64,000 nucleotides of DNA from Castor canadensis (lineage: Eukaryota; Chordata; Mammalia; Rodentia; Castoridae): assembly GCF_047511655.1 (NCBI RefSeq), contig NC_133394.1, positions 56,638,501 through 56,702,500 on the forward strand, in the 5' to 3' direction. This document shows, in pieces, positions 12,220 through 23,644 of this stretch (position 1 is its first letter; each line of letters begins with the position of its first letter). Below the pieces are notes generated by a model. That model saw only the letters and a list, made by a program, of their open reading frames with translations. It was not told where the DNA came from and did no database searches. Position numbers and translations under genes: made by a program.

Positions 12220-14115
12220 TTAATATCATTCATTCATTCAACAAATATTCCTTGAATACACACATTATGCTAGGAAAATAGATAAAGAATCCTAGCCCTG
12301 TGGGGCTTTATTCTGATGGACATAGACAGAAAAAGAATGGATAATAAAATAAGATATAAAGCATATCAGACAAATACTTAGGATAAAAATAGCAGAGGAA
12401 GATTGAAAATGTGGAGATTGAGAGTAGGTGCCCAAGAAAAGCTTGATGATGAAGTGAGGAAGTGCACCATGTGAGCACGTCCTAAAGAACATCCAGGGCA
12501 AAGAGAAATGCCAGTGGAAAGGCTAAGAAAGCAGTCAGATGTGCAAGTCTGGAGTTTGGGAGGTGCTTGAGGGCTAGGAAAATAAATCTGGAGTGACCAG
12601 TCTGCATCTGGTGTTTAAAGCCTAGGGAGCTGGTTGAGAACACCAGAGGAATTAGAGAAAATTATAGAGAAAAAGGTGTGAAATTAAGCTTCAAAGTTTA
12701 AAGTTTGGGGTGAGGAGCAATCAGCAAAGAACCAAAGAAGGAATGCATACTTACAAGGGAGTAAAAGCAAGCCAGTAGAAGCCAAGTGAAGAAAAAATGA
12801 TTGACCCAATGAAGCACAGATAGATAAACTAGATATAGCAATGGAGAAGCCATTGGTGAATTTGAAAAGGGTTATTTCAGTGAACTGGTGAGGACAAAAA
12901 TTCAACTAAAGAAGGGCCCAAGACAGAATGGAAAGAAAGGGAATAGACACCATGGGAAGAGATAAGCATTTCAATGAGTTTTGCTGTAAATGGGAACACA
13001 GAAATAAAATACTAGACAAGTCCAAGCAGTCAAAATTATTTTTAAGATTTTTTTATGGTAATGAAATGATCATTAGACATGGGAAAGTTGAAGATAACAG
13101 AAGAGTGGGGGAGAATTGCTGCAGTGATGTTTGTGAGTGATTAAGTGAAGATGGGATCTAGTGCTCAAGTGGAAAGCTTGCCCTTAGATGAGAACACAGA
13201 CTGTTCCTCCAGGGTAGCATTGTGCATATGTGGATGCAGACACAGTTGATGGTAGATGAGGTGGTAGGACCATGATGACATTCTCTTCTAGTTACTTTGT
13301 TTTCTCAGAGAAAAATAGAAGCTGTGCCATTAGCTAGGAGTGGTGGTGAGGAAGGAAGTATTGGAAGAGAGTATAAGACTGAGATAATCATATGGAAGTG
13401 GGGGAGAGTGACTGGGCTAGAGGAGTTAATGAGATTATGAGAGAGCCCACCACCATTTGAAGGTGATGGTTACTAGTTTAGTGAGGCCAATTGGCATGGC
13501 TGCATAGTCATCTCCAGCCAAGCACAACTGCATGCATGCTGTACTTCTTTAAGTGAAGACAGTAAGTTGAGAAAGAAGAAAATGTTGGATAAGAAAAAGA
13601 GTGGTAACATGAGACTGGAGTAAGGGACAGTCTCTAATAGTGGGATCTGTAAGTTGTAAGTAGTGGAGTTAAGAACTGGAGTTGGGGCACTAGAGAAGTT
13701 AAGTTGGAAAGATAGGAGGTGGTGGTCAGAGGGCTGGGCACTTGGAATCGAGGTTATAAAGGGATTGAAATGATGGATTTGTAGTAGGCTGTTACCATGG
13801 AAGTGAGTGGCAGAGAATGTTGTAGAAAAAGTCTTTGAAATAGATGAATCCAGGGAACTTTTAGTCTAGAATATCAGAAAGATTATGTGAACATTTAAAT
13901 CACCAAGAACTCTCAGGAGCAATGTTGGAGAGAGTGGGTCACAGCTAGGAGCAAGAATTTGGAGAAATGAGGAGAAAGTACTTTGACAGTGGGGGTGGGG
14001 GTATGGAATACTAAACCAAAGAAGCAGCTAGTGTTGTAAGTCATATAGCGTGCAGTTCAATGCAGGAGTTTCATTTTAAGAATGAGGAGAACAAGAATAG
14101 TATGAAATTGGCAGT
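12220..14115 (-). mobile_element. long L2 LINE remnant
   Basis: The plus strand starts with a reversed L2 terminus (tcattcattcaacaaatatt) and continues for about 1.9 kb through blocks typical of reversed L2 ORF2. Examples are gcaaagagaaatgccagtgg, gtgcaagtctggagtttggg, gtgtttaaagcctagggagc, gagttttgctgtaaatggga, ctagtgctcaagtggaaagc, tttgttttctcagagaaaaa and acatttaaatcaccaagaac. These cover the 3' end, reverse transcriptase and part of the upstream region. No intact reading frame survives. Such length is uncommon for so old a family. Confidence 0.7.
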
Positions 14116-14261
14116 GAGGTGCAAGCTATATTCTATCTCATTTTCTTTCCTCTTTATCCCTTATTTTCTATGGGATAGTCTTCCTATTAGTTATTTTAGG
14201 GAAATATTACTTTTTGGTTGATTTTTTCCTTCTAAATATTTTCTCTATTGTGTTTAATTAC

Positions 14262-14432
14262 AGGCAATACTCAGCCCTAACTACATTAGAATCACCTGAA
14301 GAAGATTTTTTTTTTCAAATTATACCATGCAAAGGCCCTACCCTTGAGCTATACTGATTTAATTGTTCTTTGAGGGGGTCCAGGTATGTACAGTTTTAAA
14401 AATTTTCCAGGTGAGTTTGATGAGATGACAAG
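14262..14432 (+). mobile_element. MER5-like hAT DNA transposon fragment
   Basis: Contains the diagnostic attagaatcacctgaagaag, a degraded ccatgcaaaggccctaccct, and a terminal ttttccaggtgagtttgatg, in the order seen in non-autonomous MER5A-type hAT elements. Confidence 0.6.
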
Positions 14433-14439
14433 AATCTCT

Positions 14440-16069
14440 GTCCTAGGGAAGAGTTTTAAAAGATTTGTTTTTGTGGGCTTTTGTGTTGTTACAGAAAATA
14501 GTCTATACTTTCATTCTATCCTTGACCATATTCCTGACCCAAGACTGAGACTACATTCCTTATAGCTTCAAAAAAATCTTAATCTTAATTGGTTCTAAAA
14601 ATCTTTTTCATTGGAGAGTGGAGGTGGTAATGGGGAAAGGGAAGTTTGTTAAAATCTAGGGAATAGAATAAAAACTTAAGAAAAATTTGATGGTGTCTTT
14701 TCTGATGATCCAAGTTTTGAAACTTCTGTGAAGCAGAATCCATGGGGCTAGAACATTGCTCTGTGCATGCAAGATCAATGCTGTCCTCCCTTCCCACCAT
14801 ATGAAAATGCAAACTGTGCAGGCCTAACTCTGGGCTCCTCTGTCACCACCAGTTTCTGCGTAGGAGTATTGCACACACCAGGCTCACTTAGCACCTGCAT
14901 TTTTATGATATGAAAACTGCACATCTACCATATATGCATTACCTCAAATTATATAATTTCTTCTCACAAAGTGGAAAAAAGAAGTTTCAGAATATTCACT
15001 CAATCTCTTCTGGGTTAAGAATGGGGTCACTGTAGTTGCCTTGAATATAGAGCCCCCTCTGAAGTTGTGATATGTATCACACTGCTTGCCTACTGTGTCC
15101 ACTAGCTCGTTCCTTCACATCATGGCAGGGTTGGACCACCAGTGCACTTGGTTTTATAAACTTAGTTGCTTAATAAGTAAAATGTTTGTTGGGATTAATT
15201 TGATGGTCCTGGTTTGTTCACCTTAGTCCCTTGCTAAGAAAGCAGGAAAGTCTTGGGATTATAACTTTCATTCTAGCCTTCATCTTTATTTAGCCACATT
15301 TTCCTTATTATATTGGGTTTCTGAGATGCTCAAAGCTCCTAGCACTTCTGAACAGTAAGCAGAAGATAATAGGGAACAATTCATAACTTGTTCAGAAAGA
15401 AAGGCTGGTGAAAGCAGTAACCAGAAAATAATTCCTGAATTTATCTCCCTTAGTCTTGAAACTGCCCATCTGTGTTCTAATGAGCATTAGTACCTAATTA
15501 ATCACCCCTACATGTACTGGGGGAAATTAACAAGGAGAGCATGGCTGCATATTATACATGCACTGGTGGGAGTGCATGTGACACCTTCTCCTTTCTCTTT
15601 TCCCAGCCTCTCTCTAAACCATTGGCTGTCATTCTCCTCCCTTTCCTCTTTTTGCTCATTGTCCCCTAAACTGACTTCAACTGTACACTTGGCTCACACC
15701 CCATGTCATCCACCCACTCATGTTCTCACAGTCACCCACACACCTGTTCCCTGTGCATTCCTAACATATCCATTTCTGTTCAGGCCCCTTGGTTTAAACA
15801 CTTACCTGATTCTCAATTCTCAATAGCAGTAGCCTAAAGGTTTCTTATTAGAGTTAAAAGCAGCCAAATCAACCCTGGGACCAAGATGACTTGTGATCTT
15901 CTCTACCCCTCAATTGTATTTGGACCAACTTTTGGAAATCCAGGGAAGTCAGGACCATTCTCTGAACAAAGGAATTTGCAAACAGTAACCCTTAGGTGCC
16001 TCTGGTCAGTGGTCAGTTTAGCCAACACAGCATCTTTTTATTTTCTGTGTATGTTGTTTTGCTTTTATT
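14440..16069. other. no recognised feature
   Basis: No repeat or gene recognised. The 104-codon frame at 15512-15826 crosses a pyrimidine-rich, low-complexity stretch and looks like chance. Confidence 0.45.
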
Positions 16070-16160
16070 TTTTGAATGTTTTTATTGGTATATATTAGTT
16101 GTACTGGGGGTTTTGTTGTGACATTTCTGTCACTGGGATACAATGTATCCCAGTTTTTAA
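16070..16160. repeat. L1 3'-end-like fragment ending in a palindrome
   Basis: The tttttattggtatatattag and tgtgacatttctgtcac text resembles the block at 3484-3690. It runs into a perfect inverted repeat (16132-16142 and 16144-16154, one-base spacer). Confidence 0.45.
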
Positions 16161-16514
16161 AATATTGTTAGGGACACATTATCTTAAACAAAAATATTGA
16201 CTCAACATTCAAAGTTAGGAGCTATTACAACATCCTTTATATAACCCTGGGTCAGCAAGTTTGAGACCAAGTGATCATTGGCTCCTGTGCCCCTTAGACA
16301 AGGTATATCTCCCTGTCTGTTATAGTTTCCCCTGCCCTCATCCACCCTCCCTATCTCTTCATGTGTTTATGGTATGAAGGCATTTGTGTTGCCTTCAACT
16401 ACCAAAAATGGACCACCAAGCCTGACAGGAATGAACCCAAGGAGATAACTACCCATCTGGGTTGTAAAAACTTAAAAGGAATATTAGCTCAGGGTCTAGG
16501 CTGTCCCAAACTTT

Positions 16515-16730
16515 TTGGTACAATAGAGAGAGCATTTGCTTTGGGAACAAACACCCCTGGGTCCACACCTAAGCTCAGATACTTGCTAATGGTTTGATTT
16601 TGAGCAATTCACTTACCTGCTGAACACTTAGGTCTTCATTTTTTATAAAATGGAGGTGTTAACTGAAGCACTGCAGTGAGGGTAAGAAATAGTAGATATA
16701 AAATACCCAGCATAGTACTTCCAGTTGTAA
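16515..16730 (+). mobile_element. MIR SINE
   Basis: MIR blocks in order: gagagcatttgctttgggaa, ttttgagcaattcacttacc, cttcattttttataaaatgg, and a decayed 3' part with acccagcatagtacttccag. Confidence 0.75.
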
Positions 16731-16767
16731 TTATCTGTTTTCCATCTCCTTCCTGCCTCATATAAAA

Positions 16768-17098
16768 TTTTTTTAGCAGTACTGGAGTTTGAACTCAGGG
16801 TCTCATGCTTACTAGGCAGGCTCGACTACTTATACCATGCCTCTAACCTTTTTTGCTTCAGGTTGTTTTTCAGATAGGGTCTCACGTCTTTGCTCAGGGT
16901 TAGTCTTAGATAGACTGACACCCACCTATCTATGCCTCCTACCTAACTGGGGTTGCAGGCACATGTACAGCAATGAACTTGTTGGCTGAAATGGGTCTTG
17001 CTAATTTTTTTTTGCCTGGGCTAGACTCAACCATAGTCCTCTTGATCTACACCTCCTGAGTAGCTGGGATTCCATGTGTGCACCACCACTTCTGATCT
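16768..17098 (-). mobile_element. trimeric composite SINE (ID + B1 + B1), reverse
   Basis: In reverse: an ID-like unit (GAGTTTGAACTCAGGGTCTC, actaggcaggctcgactact), a first B1-like unit (tttttcagatagggtctcac, atgcctcctacctaactggg) and a second B1-like unit (tttgcctgggctagactcaa, cctcctgagtagctgggatt). It has the same three-part structure as the copies at 42463 and 49420. Confidence 0.8.
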
Positions 17099-17489
17099 CA
17101 TACACAGTCTTGAAAACTAATAAGTACATATTCACAGCCCTAATGAGTGTATGTTGGCTGGAGACTGAGGGTAATGCCAGCAATATTGACCAAACAAACT
17201 TAAGGGTGTCCCAGAGATTTCTGAGTTCCCCCAAAGAGTGAGATGGGCATCAGTTCTTGGTAATCCACTCCATATTTCTTTTTACCATATCCATCATCCT
17301 ACTTTAATGGAGATTTTTCTGTAATAATAGTAGTTTATTCTGTAACTAAAATGGATACATTTCTATCCATTATTTCCCACACCAGATTGAAATGCATTAA
17401 AGTAGTAGCTGTTTCATGTGTTTACATATCTCCACAGCTCACAAACTGTGCCTTGGAGAGGTGTGATAAGGGAAAGGCAGTAGAAGATA

Positions 17490-17790
17490 GTAGTTAAACA
17501 CAGAGATAGTTGAGCAAAACAAATGCTGAGTTTGAATCCCAGCTCTGCCACTTCCAAGCTATGAGATTTCAGGCAAGTTATTCAACCTCTCTGAACATCT
17601 ATTTTCTCATTTTTAAGAAGCAAGTAAATAATTGTTAATATAATAATAGTTATTGCTATTATTCATTATTAGTAATGACTATTCTTAATAATGCGTGGCT
17701 TTTGGTATTGAGTAAATGATGTATGCAATGTGCTTAGCATGCTGTCTTGCACATACTGAATGCCTAATAAATTATAGCCATTAATATGGT
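17490..17790 (+). mobile_element. MIR SINE, long copy
   Basis: Full MIR order: gaatcccagctctgccactt, a decayed gatttcaggcaagttattca, acctctctgaacatctattt, then an AT-rich middle, gcttagcatgctgtcttgca and ctgaatgcctaataaattat. Its 3' half belongs to a segment repeated at 18799-19008. Confidence 0.85.
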
Positions 17791-17878
17791 GCATAGTTGT
17801 CATTTAAGGTTTTTTAATATCTAATACTAAGAAAGGAAGTATTTTCCCAGAAGTCTTTGCTTCTGAAAGTTCTCTTTC
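17669..17878 (+). repeat. 210-bp direct repeat, copy 1 (presumed source)
   Basis: This 210-bp block reappears at 18799-19008, 1130 bp downstream in the same orientation, with a single difference (A at 17829, G at 18959). Here it sits in its natural setting, as the 3' half of a MIR plus about 90 bp of unique flank, so this copy is probably the original. Confidence 0.95.
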
Positions 17879-17894
17879 TTTAATTTCCAGGGGC

Positions 17895-18135
17895 TTTCTA
17901 TAGAGCTCTAGAGCAGTTCCATCCAAAAGAACACGCTAGGATAATGGGAATATTCTGTTTCTGTTACATAGGGTAGCCACTAATTATATGTGGCTACTGA
18001 GCACTCAGAATGTGACTACTAGAAGGAACTATGCTTTTAATTATATTTGCTATTAAAAGATTTAAACTTAAATAGTTACATGTAGTTAGTAGTCAATATT
18101 CAAGACAGTGCAGAATGGGCACCCCTCTAGATCTT
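17895..18135. mobile_element. hAT-type palindromic MITE
   Basis: The text matches a common short mammalian hAT element: agggtagccactaattatat, gtggctactgagcactcaga, atgtgactactagaaggaac, an AT-rich centre, then the inverted half with taaacttaaatagttacatg. A second relic in the other orientation lies at 25070-25235. I do not assign the family name. Confidence 0.6.
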
Positions 18136-18570
18136 CTTTCTCTTTTCTCTGTGGCCATCTGTGGTGCTATCAAAATTGCTCTGTGAAAATCTGAAGCTGA
18201 ATGATTAGAGATAGAGTCACAGAAGTGTTAAAGTCCCCTTTCTTGAGAAGCATTAGATGACTTACACTCTACCAGTACCCAGGAACCAGGCATACTAGGG
18301 AATGAACCAAAGACATAATTCCATTTTGAGAAATATATGATGATATGGGAAATTCAAATTGCAAGGACACCAGAAAATAATGGGTTAATATGGTAAATGA
18401 GGAAAATAATTAGCATATAATTGTTCTTTATGATTTTACTTTAATGGAAACCATTTTAATGTAACCCTGTGTATATCATCCTCACCACTCTCCATATCTC
18501 ACCCCCAGGTCCTCTGGCTCATGTTGGGTTTAATCTTCACAACGCCTCATAGTGCAGATATGTGCCCTCC

Positions 18571-18788
18571 TCCTTTTTTGGCAGACTAGGGTTTGAACTC
18601 AGGGCCTCATGCTTACTAGGCAGGCATTCTTCCACTTGGGCCATGCCCCTGGCCCTTTTCTGTCTTAGTTATTTTTCAAGTAGGGTCTCGGATTTTTGTT
18701 CAGGCTATCCTGCACTTTGATCCTCCTGATCTTTGCCTTCTAAGTAGCTGAGATTACAGGCATGAACCACCATACCTATCCCTGCCCC
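18571..18788 (-). mobile_element. composite SINE (ID + B1), reverse
   Basis: In reverse: an ID-like unit (gtttgaactcagggcctcat, aggcaggcattcttccactt) and a B1-like unit (tttttcaagtagggtctcgg, aagtagctgagattacaggc). It ends about 10 bp before copy 2 of the 210-bp repeat. Confidence 0.85.
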
Positions 18789-18798
18789 TCTCTTTTCT

Positions 18799-19008
18799 TT
18801 AGTAATGACTATTCTTAATAATGCGTGGCTTTTGGTATTGAGTAAATGATGTATGCAATGTGCTTAGCATGCTGTCTTGCACATACTGAATGCCTAATAA
18901 ATTATAGCCATTAATATGGTGCATAGTTGTCATTTAAGGTTTTTTAATATCTAATACTGAGAAAGGAAGTATTTTCCCAGAAGTCTTTGCTTCTGAAAGT
19001 TCTCTTTC
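18799..19008 (+). repeat. 210-bp direct repeat, copy 2
   Basis: 209 of 210 bases are identical to 17669-17878. The copy begins in mid-MIR, with no 5' MIR half upstream, and is wedged between a composite SINE and a reverse MIR. That marks it as the inserted copy. The bases before it (CTCTTTTCTTTAG) resemble those after copy 1 (CTCTTTCTTTAA), a possible microhomology. Confidence 0.95.
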
Positions 19009-19009
19009 A

Positions 19010-19145
19010 GAAGAGGAAACTGAGTCTCAGGAGAGCTAGAAAACTTTCCTAAGGATACTCAAGATGTAAATGACAGAATAGAGCTTTGAACACAGGACTG
19101 TCATGATCCCAAACCTATTTCATCAACCATTCTGCTGTAGTGTGT
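19010..19145 (-). mobile_element. MIR SINE, reverse
   Basis: Reverse MIR text: agaggaaactgagtctcagg, an aactttcctaaggatactca segment, aatgacagaatagagctttg, ttgaacacaggactgtcatg. Confidence 0.75.
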
Positions 19146-19154
19146 CACCCTTCT

Positions 19155-19262
19155 TGTTTTTATACAGGGTCTCAATATGTAATCTAGGCAGGCCTTGAAT
19201 TAGAGGTCCTCATGACTCAGCCTCCCCTGTGCTGGGATTACAGATGGGAGATACCAGCTTCT
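19155..19262 (-). mobile_element. B1-type SINE, reverse
   Basis: Reversed B1 text: tttttatacagggtctcaat, atctaggcaggccttgaatt, tgactcagcctcccctgtgc, gctgggattacagatgggag. A monomer without an ID part. Confidence 0.8.
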
Positions 19263-19298
19263 ACTGGTGGTATTATTCTTAATAACATGACTGTGGCA

Positions 19299-19774
19299 TG
19301 TTTTTAGTTTTTTGGTTACTATAACAAATTACTGAGATAAACAATTTAAAGGTAGGAAACATTTATTTTGGTCCATGACTTCAGAGGTTTCGGTTTATGG
19401 TCGGCTTGCTCCATGGCTGGGTGCCTGAGGAGAGGCAGAGCACCATGATAGCAGGAGAATGCAGTACAACAAAGCACCTTACCTCCTAGTGAATAGGGAG
19501 GGGAGAAGCAAAAAGACTAGAGACCAGACACATCTCTGCCAGGGTGTGCTCCAGTGACCTGTTTTCTCCAACTAGGTCCCACCTCCTACTTTCTATCATC
19601 TCCCCATAATGCCACCATGCTATGAATCCATCAAGAGACTAATCCACTGATGAAATCAGAGTCCTCAGGATCCAACCACTTCCCAAAAGCCCCACCTCTG
19701 CACACTACTGCCTTGGAAGACAAGCCTTCAACACATGAGCCTTTTCATGGACAATTCATATCCAAGTCATAACG
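19299..19774 (-). mobile_element. MaLR-type LTR (3' LTR of the element)
   Basis: Same family as the LTR at 21189-21655. Shared blocks are tactgagataaacaatttaa versus the paired copy, cagaggtttcggtttatggt, cccacctcctactttctatc, gaatccatcaagagactaat and caacacatgagccttttcat. The plus strand begins TGTTTTTAG and ends CATAACG, the expected TG...CA ends with one terminal change. Read on the minus strand this is the downstream LTR of a short MaLR retrotransposon. Confidence 0.8.
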
Positions 19775-21188
19775 TTCCATCTCTGGCCTTCAAAGGCCCA
19801 TCTCATAATGCAAAATGTTTTCAGTCTAACACCAGGATTCCCTAAAATCTCAAGAGTTCCAACATTATTCAGAAGTTCAAGTCCACAGTCTTCTCTGAAA
19901 CAAAGAAAAACATCTTAACAGGAGCCCCTGTAAGAGGAAAGAGGAAATTACACACTTCCAATATAGAATGGCACAGAACAGACATTCCCATTCCAAAAGG
20001 GGAGACTTAGAAAGAAAGGATGGGACCAAAGCAATACCAAAACCCAGAGGGCAAATATCCAATACTGTAGCTCCAACGTTCAGCATCTGGAACGTGTGAT
20101 AACATAACGTGAGCTTCCGAGGGTTTTGGCATTCCTACCCCTATAGCTTTGCTTGTTGCAATCCAAGTGCCCTCTCTCAGGCTGGCTCTGATGCTGCCTA
20201 TATTTTCCCATGCAGATGTTTCATGTTTCTGGAATCTCCAACTTCCTTGGGTCTCCATTACAGCTTTGGCTTCGCCCTTGGAGCTTCACACATCAGCCTC
20301 TCAGGGGTTCTCCATAGGGATGTTGACCCTGCTGCATATTGCCAGTCCTCCCAGACTTTCCTTTGAAATCTTGGTGGAAGCCTCCACAACCCTGAAACTC
20401 TTGCATTCTACATACTTTCAAAACCAGCATCATGTGGTCTGTTGCCAGCTCAAGCAGTGTCAGGACCCCTTGGTCCTCAGCTGCAGCAGCTTCTAAATGC
20501 CTCTGCAGTTGAGAAACAATGTCCTAGGCAGCTCTAGGGGAGTAGAGTGCCCCTGATGCAGTGTTCTTTTGTCAATAGAAATGAATTTTTACATCCTTGA
20601 GCCTTCCATGGTGGGGTCTGACCAAACTTTGAGATGCCCTCAAGGCATCTTTCTTATTGTCCCAATGCAAAGTACTTAGGCTCTTTTTAATGGTGTTAAT
20701 CTCTTCAGCAACCAAACTGGCCTAAACTGTAAATGTACTCTTCTTCTGGCAAAACTGCAAATTTTCCAAATCTTTCCATTTTTTTTTTCCAAATCTGGCT
20801 AAAAGCAGTCAGCAATAACCATATCACAGCTTAGAGGCTGAGCTGCTTTAAAATTTCCTCCTTCAGATTAGTCTTTCACATTTCAACCCAGTCTCCCACA
20901 AAGTTTCAGAGCATGGGCAAAATGTAAACAAATTGTTTTCAACACTATAACATGGATACCTGTAGCCAATTCCCAAAGCAGTCCTTACTTCCATCTGAAA
21001 TCTAAGTTTTTTATTGTCTGCATTCTTGTCAGCATTCTGGTCTACTGAGCACCTACCAGAATTGCATGTTGAGCTCTGCTTAATTCTAGGTCTTCCCTAG
21101 CCCACATCTCCTCCCACAAACCAATTGAAAGGTTTCTGAACCACATTGCCAGATAGTCACAACAATGACCTCTAGAATCAATTTTCTG
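19775..21188 (-). mobile_element. MaLR internal region, non-coding
   Basis: About 1.4 kb lies between two same-orientation LTRs. The text is typical of MaLR internal sequence: an LTR-proximal ctcataatgcaaaatgtttt, caagagttccaacattattc, aagttcaagtccacagtctt, and later a ggttctccatagggatgttg block. MaLRs are non-autonomous relatives of ERV-L that encode no known enzymes. The 115-codon frame at 20149-20496 lies inside it and is not a gene. Confidence 0.7.
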
Positions 21189-21655
21189 TGTTGGTCAGCT
21201 TTTCACTGCTGTGACAAATACCTGAGAGAAACAGTTTAAAAGGGGAAAGATTTATTTTGGCTTGTGGTTTCAGAGGTTTCAGTCCAAGGATTGGCTGGAA
21301 CCATTGCTTTAGGCCACAGGCAAGGCCCATATCATTAAAACAAGAGTGTGTGGTAGAGGATGTTTACCTCTTGATGGTCAAGAAACAGAGTCATTGAAAG
21401 AGCCAAGATATACTCTTTAGAGGCATGCCCCCCAATGACCTACTTCCAACTGGACCCACCTCCTACTTTCTTCCACCTCTCAATAATGCTATCATACTAT
21501 GAATCCATCAAGGGATTAATCCATTGATGAAGTCAGAGTCCTCAGGATCCAATTACTCCCCCAAAGCCCCACCTCTGCACATTGCTGCTTTTGAAAACGA
21601 GCCTTCAACACATGAGCCTTTGGAAGGTGAGGCACTTTATATTCAAACCATAACA
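21189..21655 (-). mobile_element. MaLR-type LTR (5' LTR of the element)
   Basis: Begins TGTTGGTCAGC and ends CATAACA on the plus strand. It contains cactgctgtgacaaatacct, ggaaagatttattttggctt, caatgacctacttccaactg and gattaatccattgatgaagt. It pairs with 19299-19774 around a 1.4-kb interior. I could not find a matching target duplication at the outer ends. Confidence 0.8.
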
Positions 21656-22354
21656 ATGCCTTTCACGTTGCTCAGTTGATTTTAAGTGTCTATGTGTATT
21701 ATTTCTTTTTCTCAATATTATTTTAACTATGTAATTACCTGTTTTCATTGTAGGGAAAGTTGTAGCTATACAAAAGCAAAATAAAAAAATAAATATGAAT
21801 ATCTTAAGTTTGACATTGTATAGCCTGGTTTACCTGTGATTAAGAGTAATTGCTGAAATAACAATGTCCTATACTTCATGCTCTCTTTCCCCCAAGGGAG
21901 GAAGGGATTAACTCAGCATGAACAGTAAACTTACCTGTCCCTTCCAGGGTCTAGCTCTCAATATGTACTCATGTGAACACAATGGAATATCAGAATCTAA
22001 AAGGAACACATCAGTTATCAAATGATTCTAGACCAATTTCCTCATTTTCAGAGGAGAGGACCACAGAAGTCTCAGCAGTTTGGAGAACGTGGTGATGATA
22101 ATTCTCAAAAACATCAAATTATTCCTCACCAGGGAAAAGGCAGCAATGCACTCACAAACCCCTCTGTGCACATACAGATTATGTTCATTTCAAGGTATCC
22201 TAAATCCATTCTGTTTATAAATTCAAAACCATAGTTTACAAGTGGCAGCTACTGCCATCTGTTGGCAGTGGGCAGAGTTGATGCATTTGTGCATAAAATG
22301 GTTCATCTCTATGAAAGTCCTCAAGTTGAAGTTCATCTTCCTCACAACAATTCA

Positions 22355-22442
22355 TGAAGGAGAAAGGAAGGAAGGAATGAAGGACGAAGGAAGACAGAAG
22401 AAGGGAAAATGGGAAGGAAGGAAAGGAGAGAGAGAAAAAAAG
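22355..22442. repeat. purine-rich (GGAA-like) low-complexity tract
   Basis: Nearly all-purine run of degraded GAAG/GGAA units on the plus strand. It inflates the open frame at 22242-22484, which I do not regard as a gene. Confidence 0.75.
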
Positions 22443-22449
22443 ATAAGAT

Positions 22450-22625
22450 ATGTAGAATCAGATAAACCTGAGTTCAAATCTTAGCAGCACTCCATACAAT
22501 TAACATGACCACTTTCATCCTTGGTTTTCCACTTATAAATGGGGATGCTATCTATTCCACAGGGATGTTATAAGAATTAAATAGCAAATGAGTAAATGCT
22601 AGCCAAAATCTCAGTGACCCAACAC
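22450..22625 (+). mobile_element. MIR SINE
   Basis: MIR blocks: gaatcagataaacctgagtt, caaatcttagcagcactcca, cacttataaatggggatgct, ttataagaattaaatagcaa. Confidence 0.75.
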
Positions 22626-23119
22626 AATTGTTGTAATTCCTTGCTCATACCACAGTTCAGAATAAGTCCTACTAATCACGACGCAGTTCTCGTACAAATC
22701 AAGTGGTGATTTGGGACAAAGCTCATTCTGTTTTATGACTCCACCATCTTCATTTTGAACTTCTTATGTCAGGAGGAGAGGGTGTGCAGGTTTGCAAAAG
22801 AGGCATTTATGGGCCAGACCTGGGAGCTGCATGCATTACTTCTCACCCATGCCATTCGTCAGAAGTCAGTGTCATGGTTACATCTACCTACTGGGAAGGC
22901 TGGGGGAAATGGTCCAACAGATTCTGCTTCAGTATGCTGATTAATGAATTCTGTAACACAATTAACTCAGATATCCCTTCATAGTAAGTGATCAAAAATG
23001 TGACTAGCCACAATTGTTAGAAATAGAATCATAAGCAGCACTCTGATGTGTTCATGCATTTTCTCTGTATGTTGGGTAATACTGTTTATTTTTTCTCAGT
23101 TTTTTTAGTGTGACACGGG

Positions 23120-23280
23120 TATGAAACTAAAAGGCAAGGTGGTGTGGTGAAAATAGCATGGTGTGAGATCTGTGGCTTCTCCTGGGTGATACGAGACAAA
23201 TCACTCAGCCAGTCTGAATCCCAGTTTCTCCATCTGGAGAACAGTGAGGTGACTGTGTAGTTCCCTCTACCCTGGTATCC
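23120..23280 (+). mobile_element. MIR SINE fragment
   Basis: Matches a MIR 5' to middle part: gaaaatagcatggtgtgaga, gagacaaatcactcagccag, gaatcccagtttctccatct. Confidence 0.6.
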
Positions 23281-23299
23281 CCAGATCTAAAACTTTTCA

Positions 23300-23640
23300 T
23301 GTAGTAATGAAAAAAACAAAACAAATATGAAATGACTGTCATGGTACACAGGTGACAGAACAAAAGTTTTGGATGGGCTTAGATGGGGGGATTTCTAAGA
23401 AGAGCATCTTTAAGCCTGTTCTTGAAGGAGGTGATGGTTGCACAAAGTAGGAATGAGTTGGGGGATACTATGAAGGAAGACATGAATGAACAAGAATTTG
23501 TAGGAGGGACCATGGTAAGGAGAAAAGTCTGCTAAAGGGGGGGGATATGTTGGGTTGGGGCTAGAAAGTAAATTAAAGTTGCAGTTTAGCAGAAGAGAGA
23601 GTTAGTGGTAGGCTTCCAGGCTTATGAATTCATATTTCAT
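23300..23640 (-). mobile_element. L2 LINE 3' region, reverse
   Basis: Reversed L2 coding-end text: agcatctttaagcctgttct, cttgaaggaggtgatggttg and a gacatgaatgaacaagaatt segment, in the order of the L2 3' region read backwards. Confidence 0.5.
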
Positions 23641-23644
23641 TCAA

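Noticed and set aside
20109..20496. 85- and 115-codon frames
   Set aside because: They lie inside the non-coding interior of a MaLR element.
19294..21660. Target duplication of the MaLR element
   Set aside because: The five bases outside each LTR (TGGCA and ATGCC) do not match as a direct repeat.
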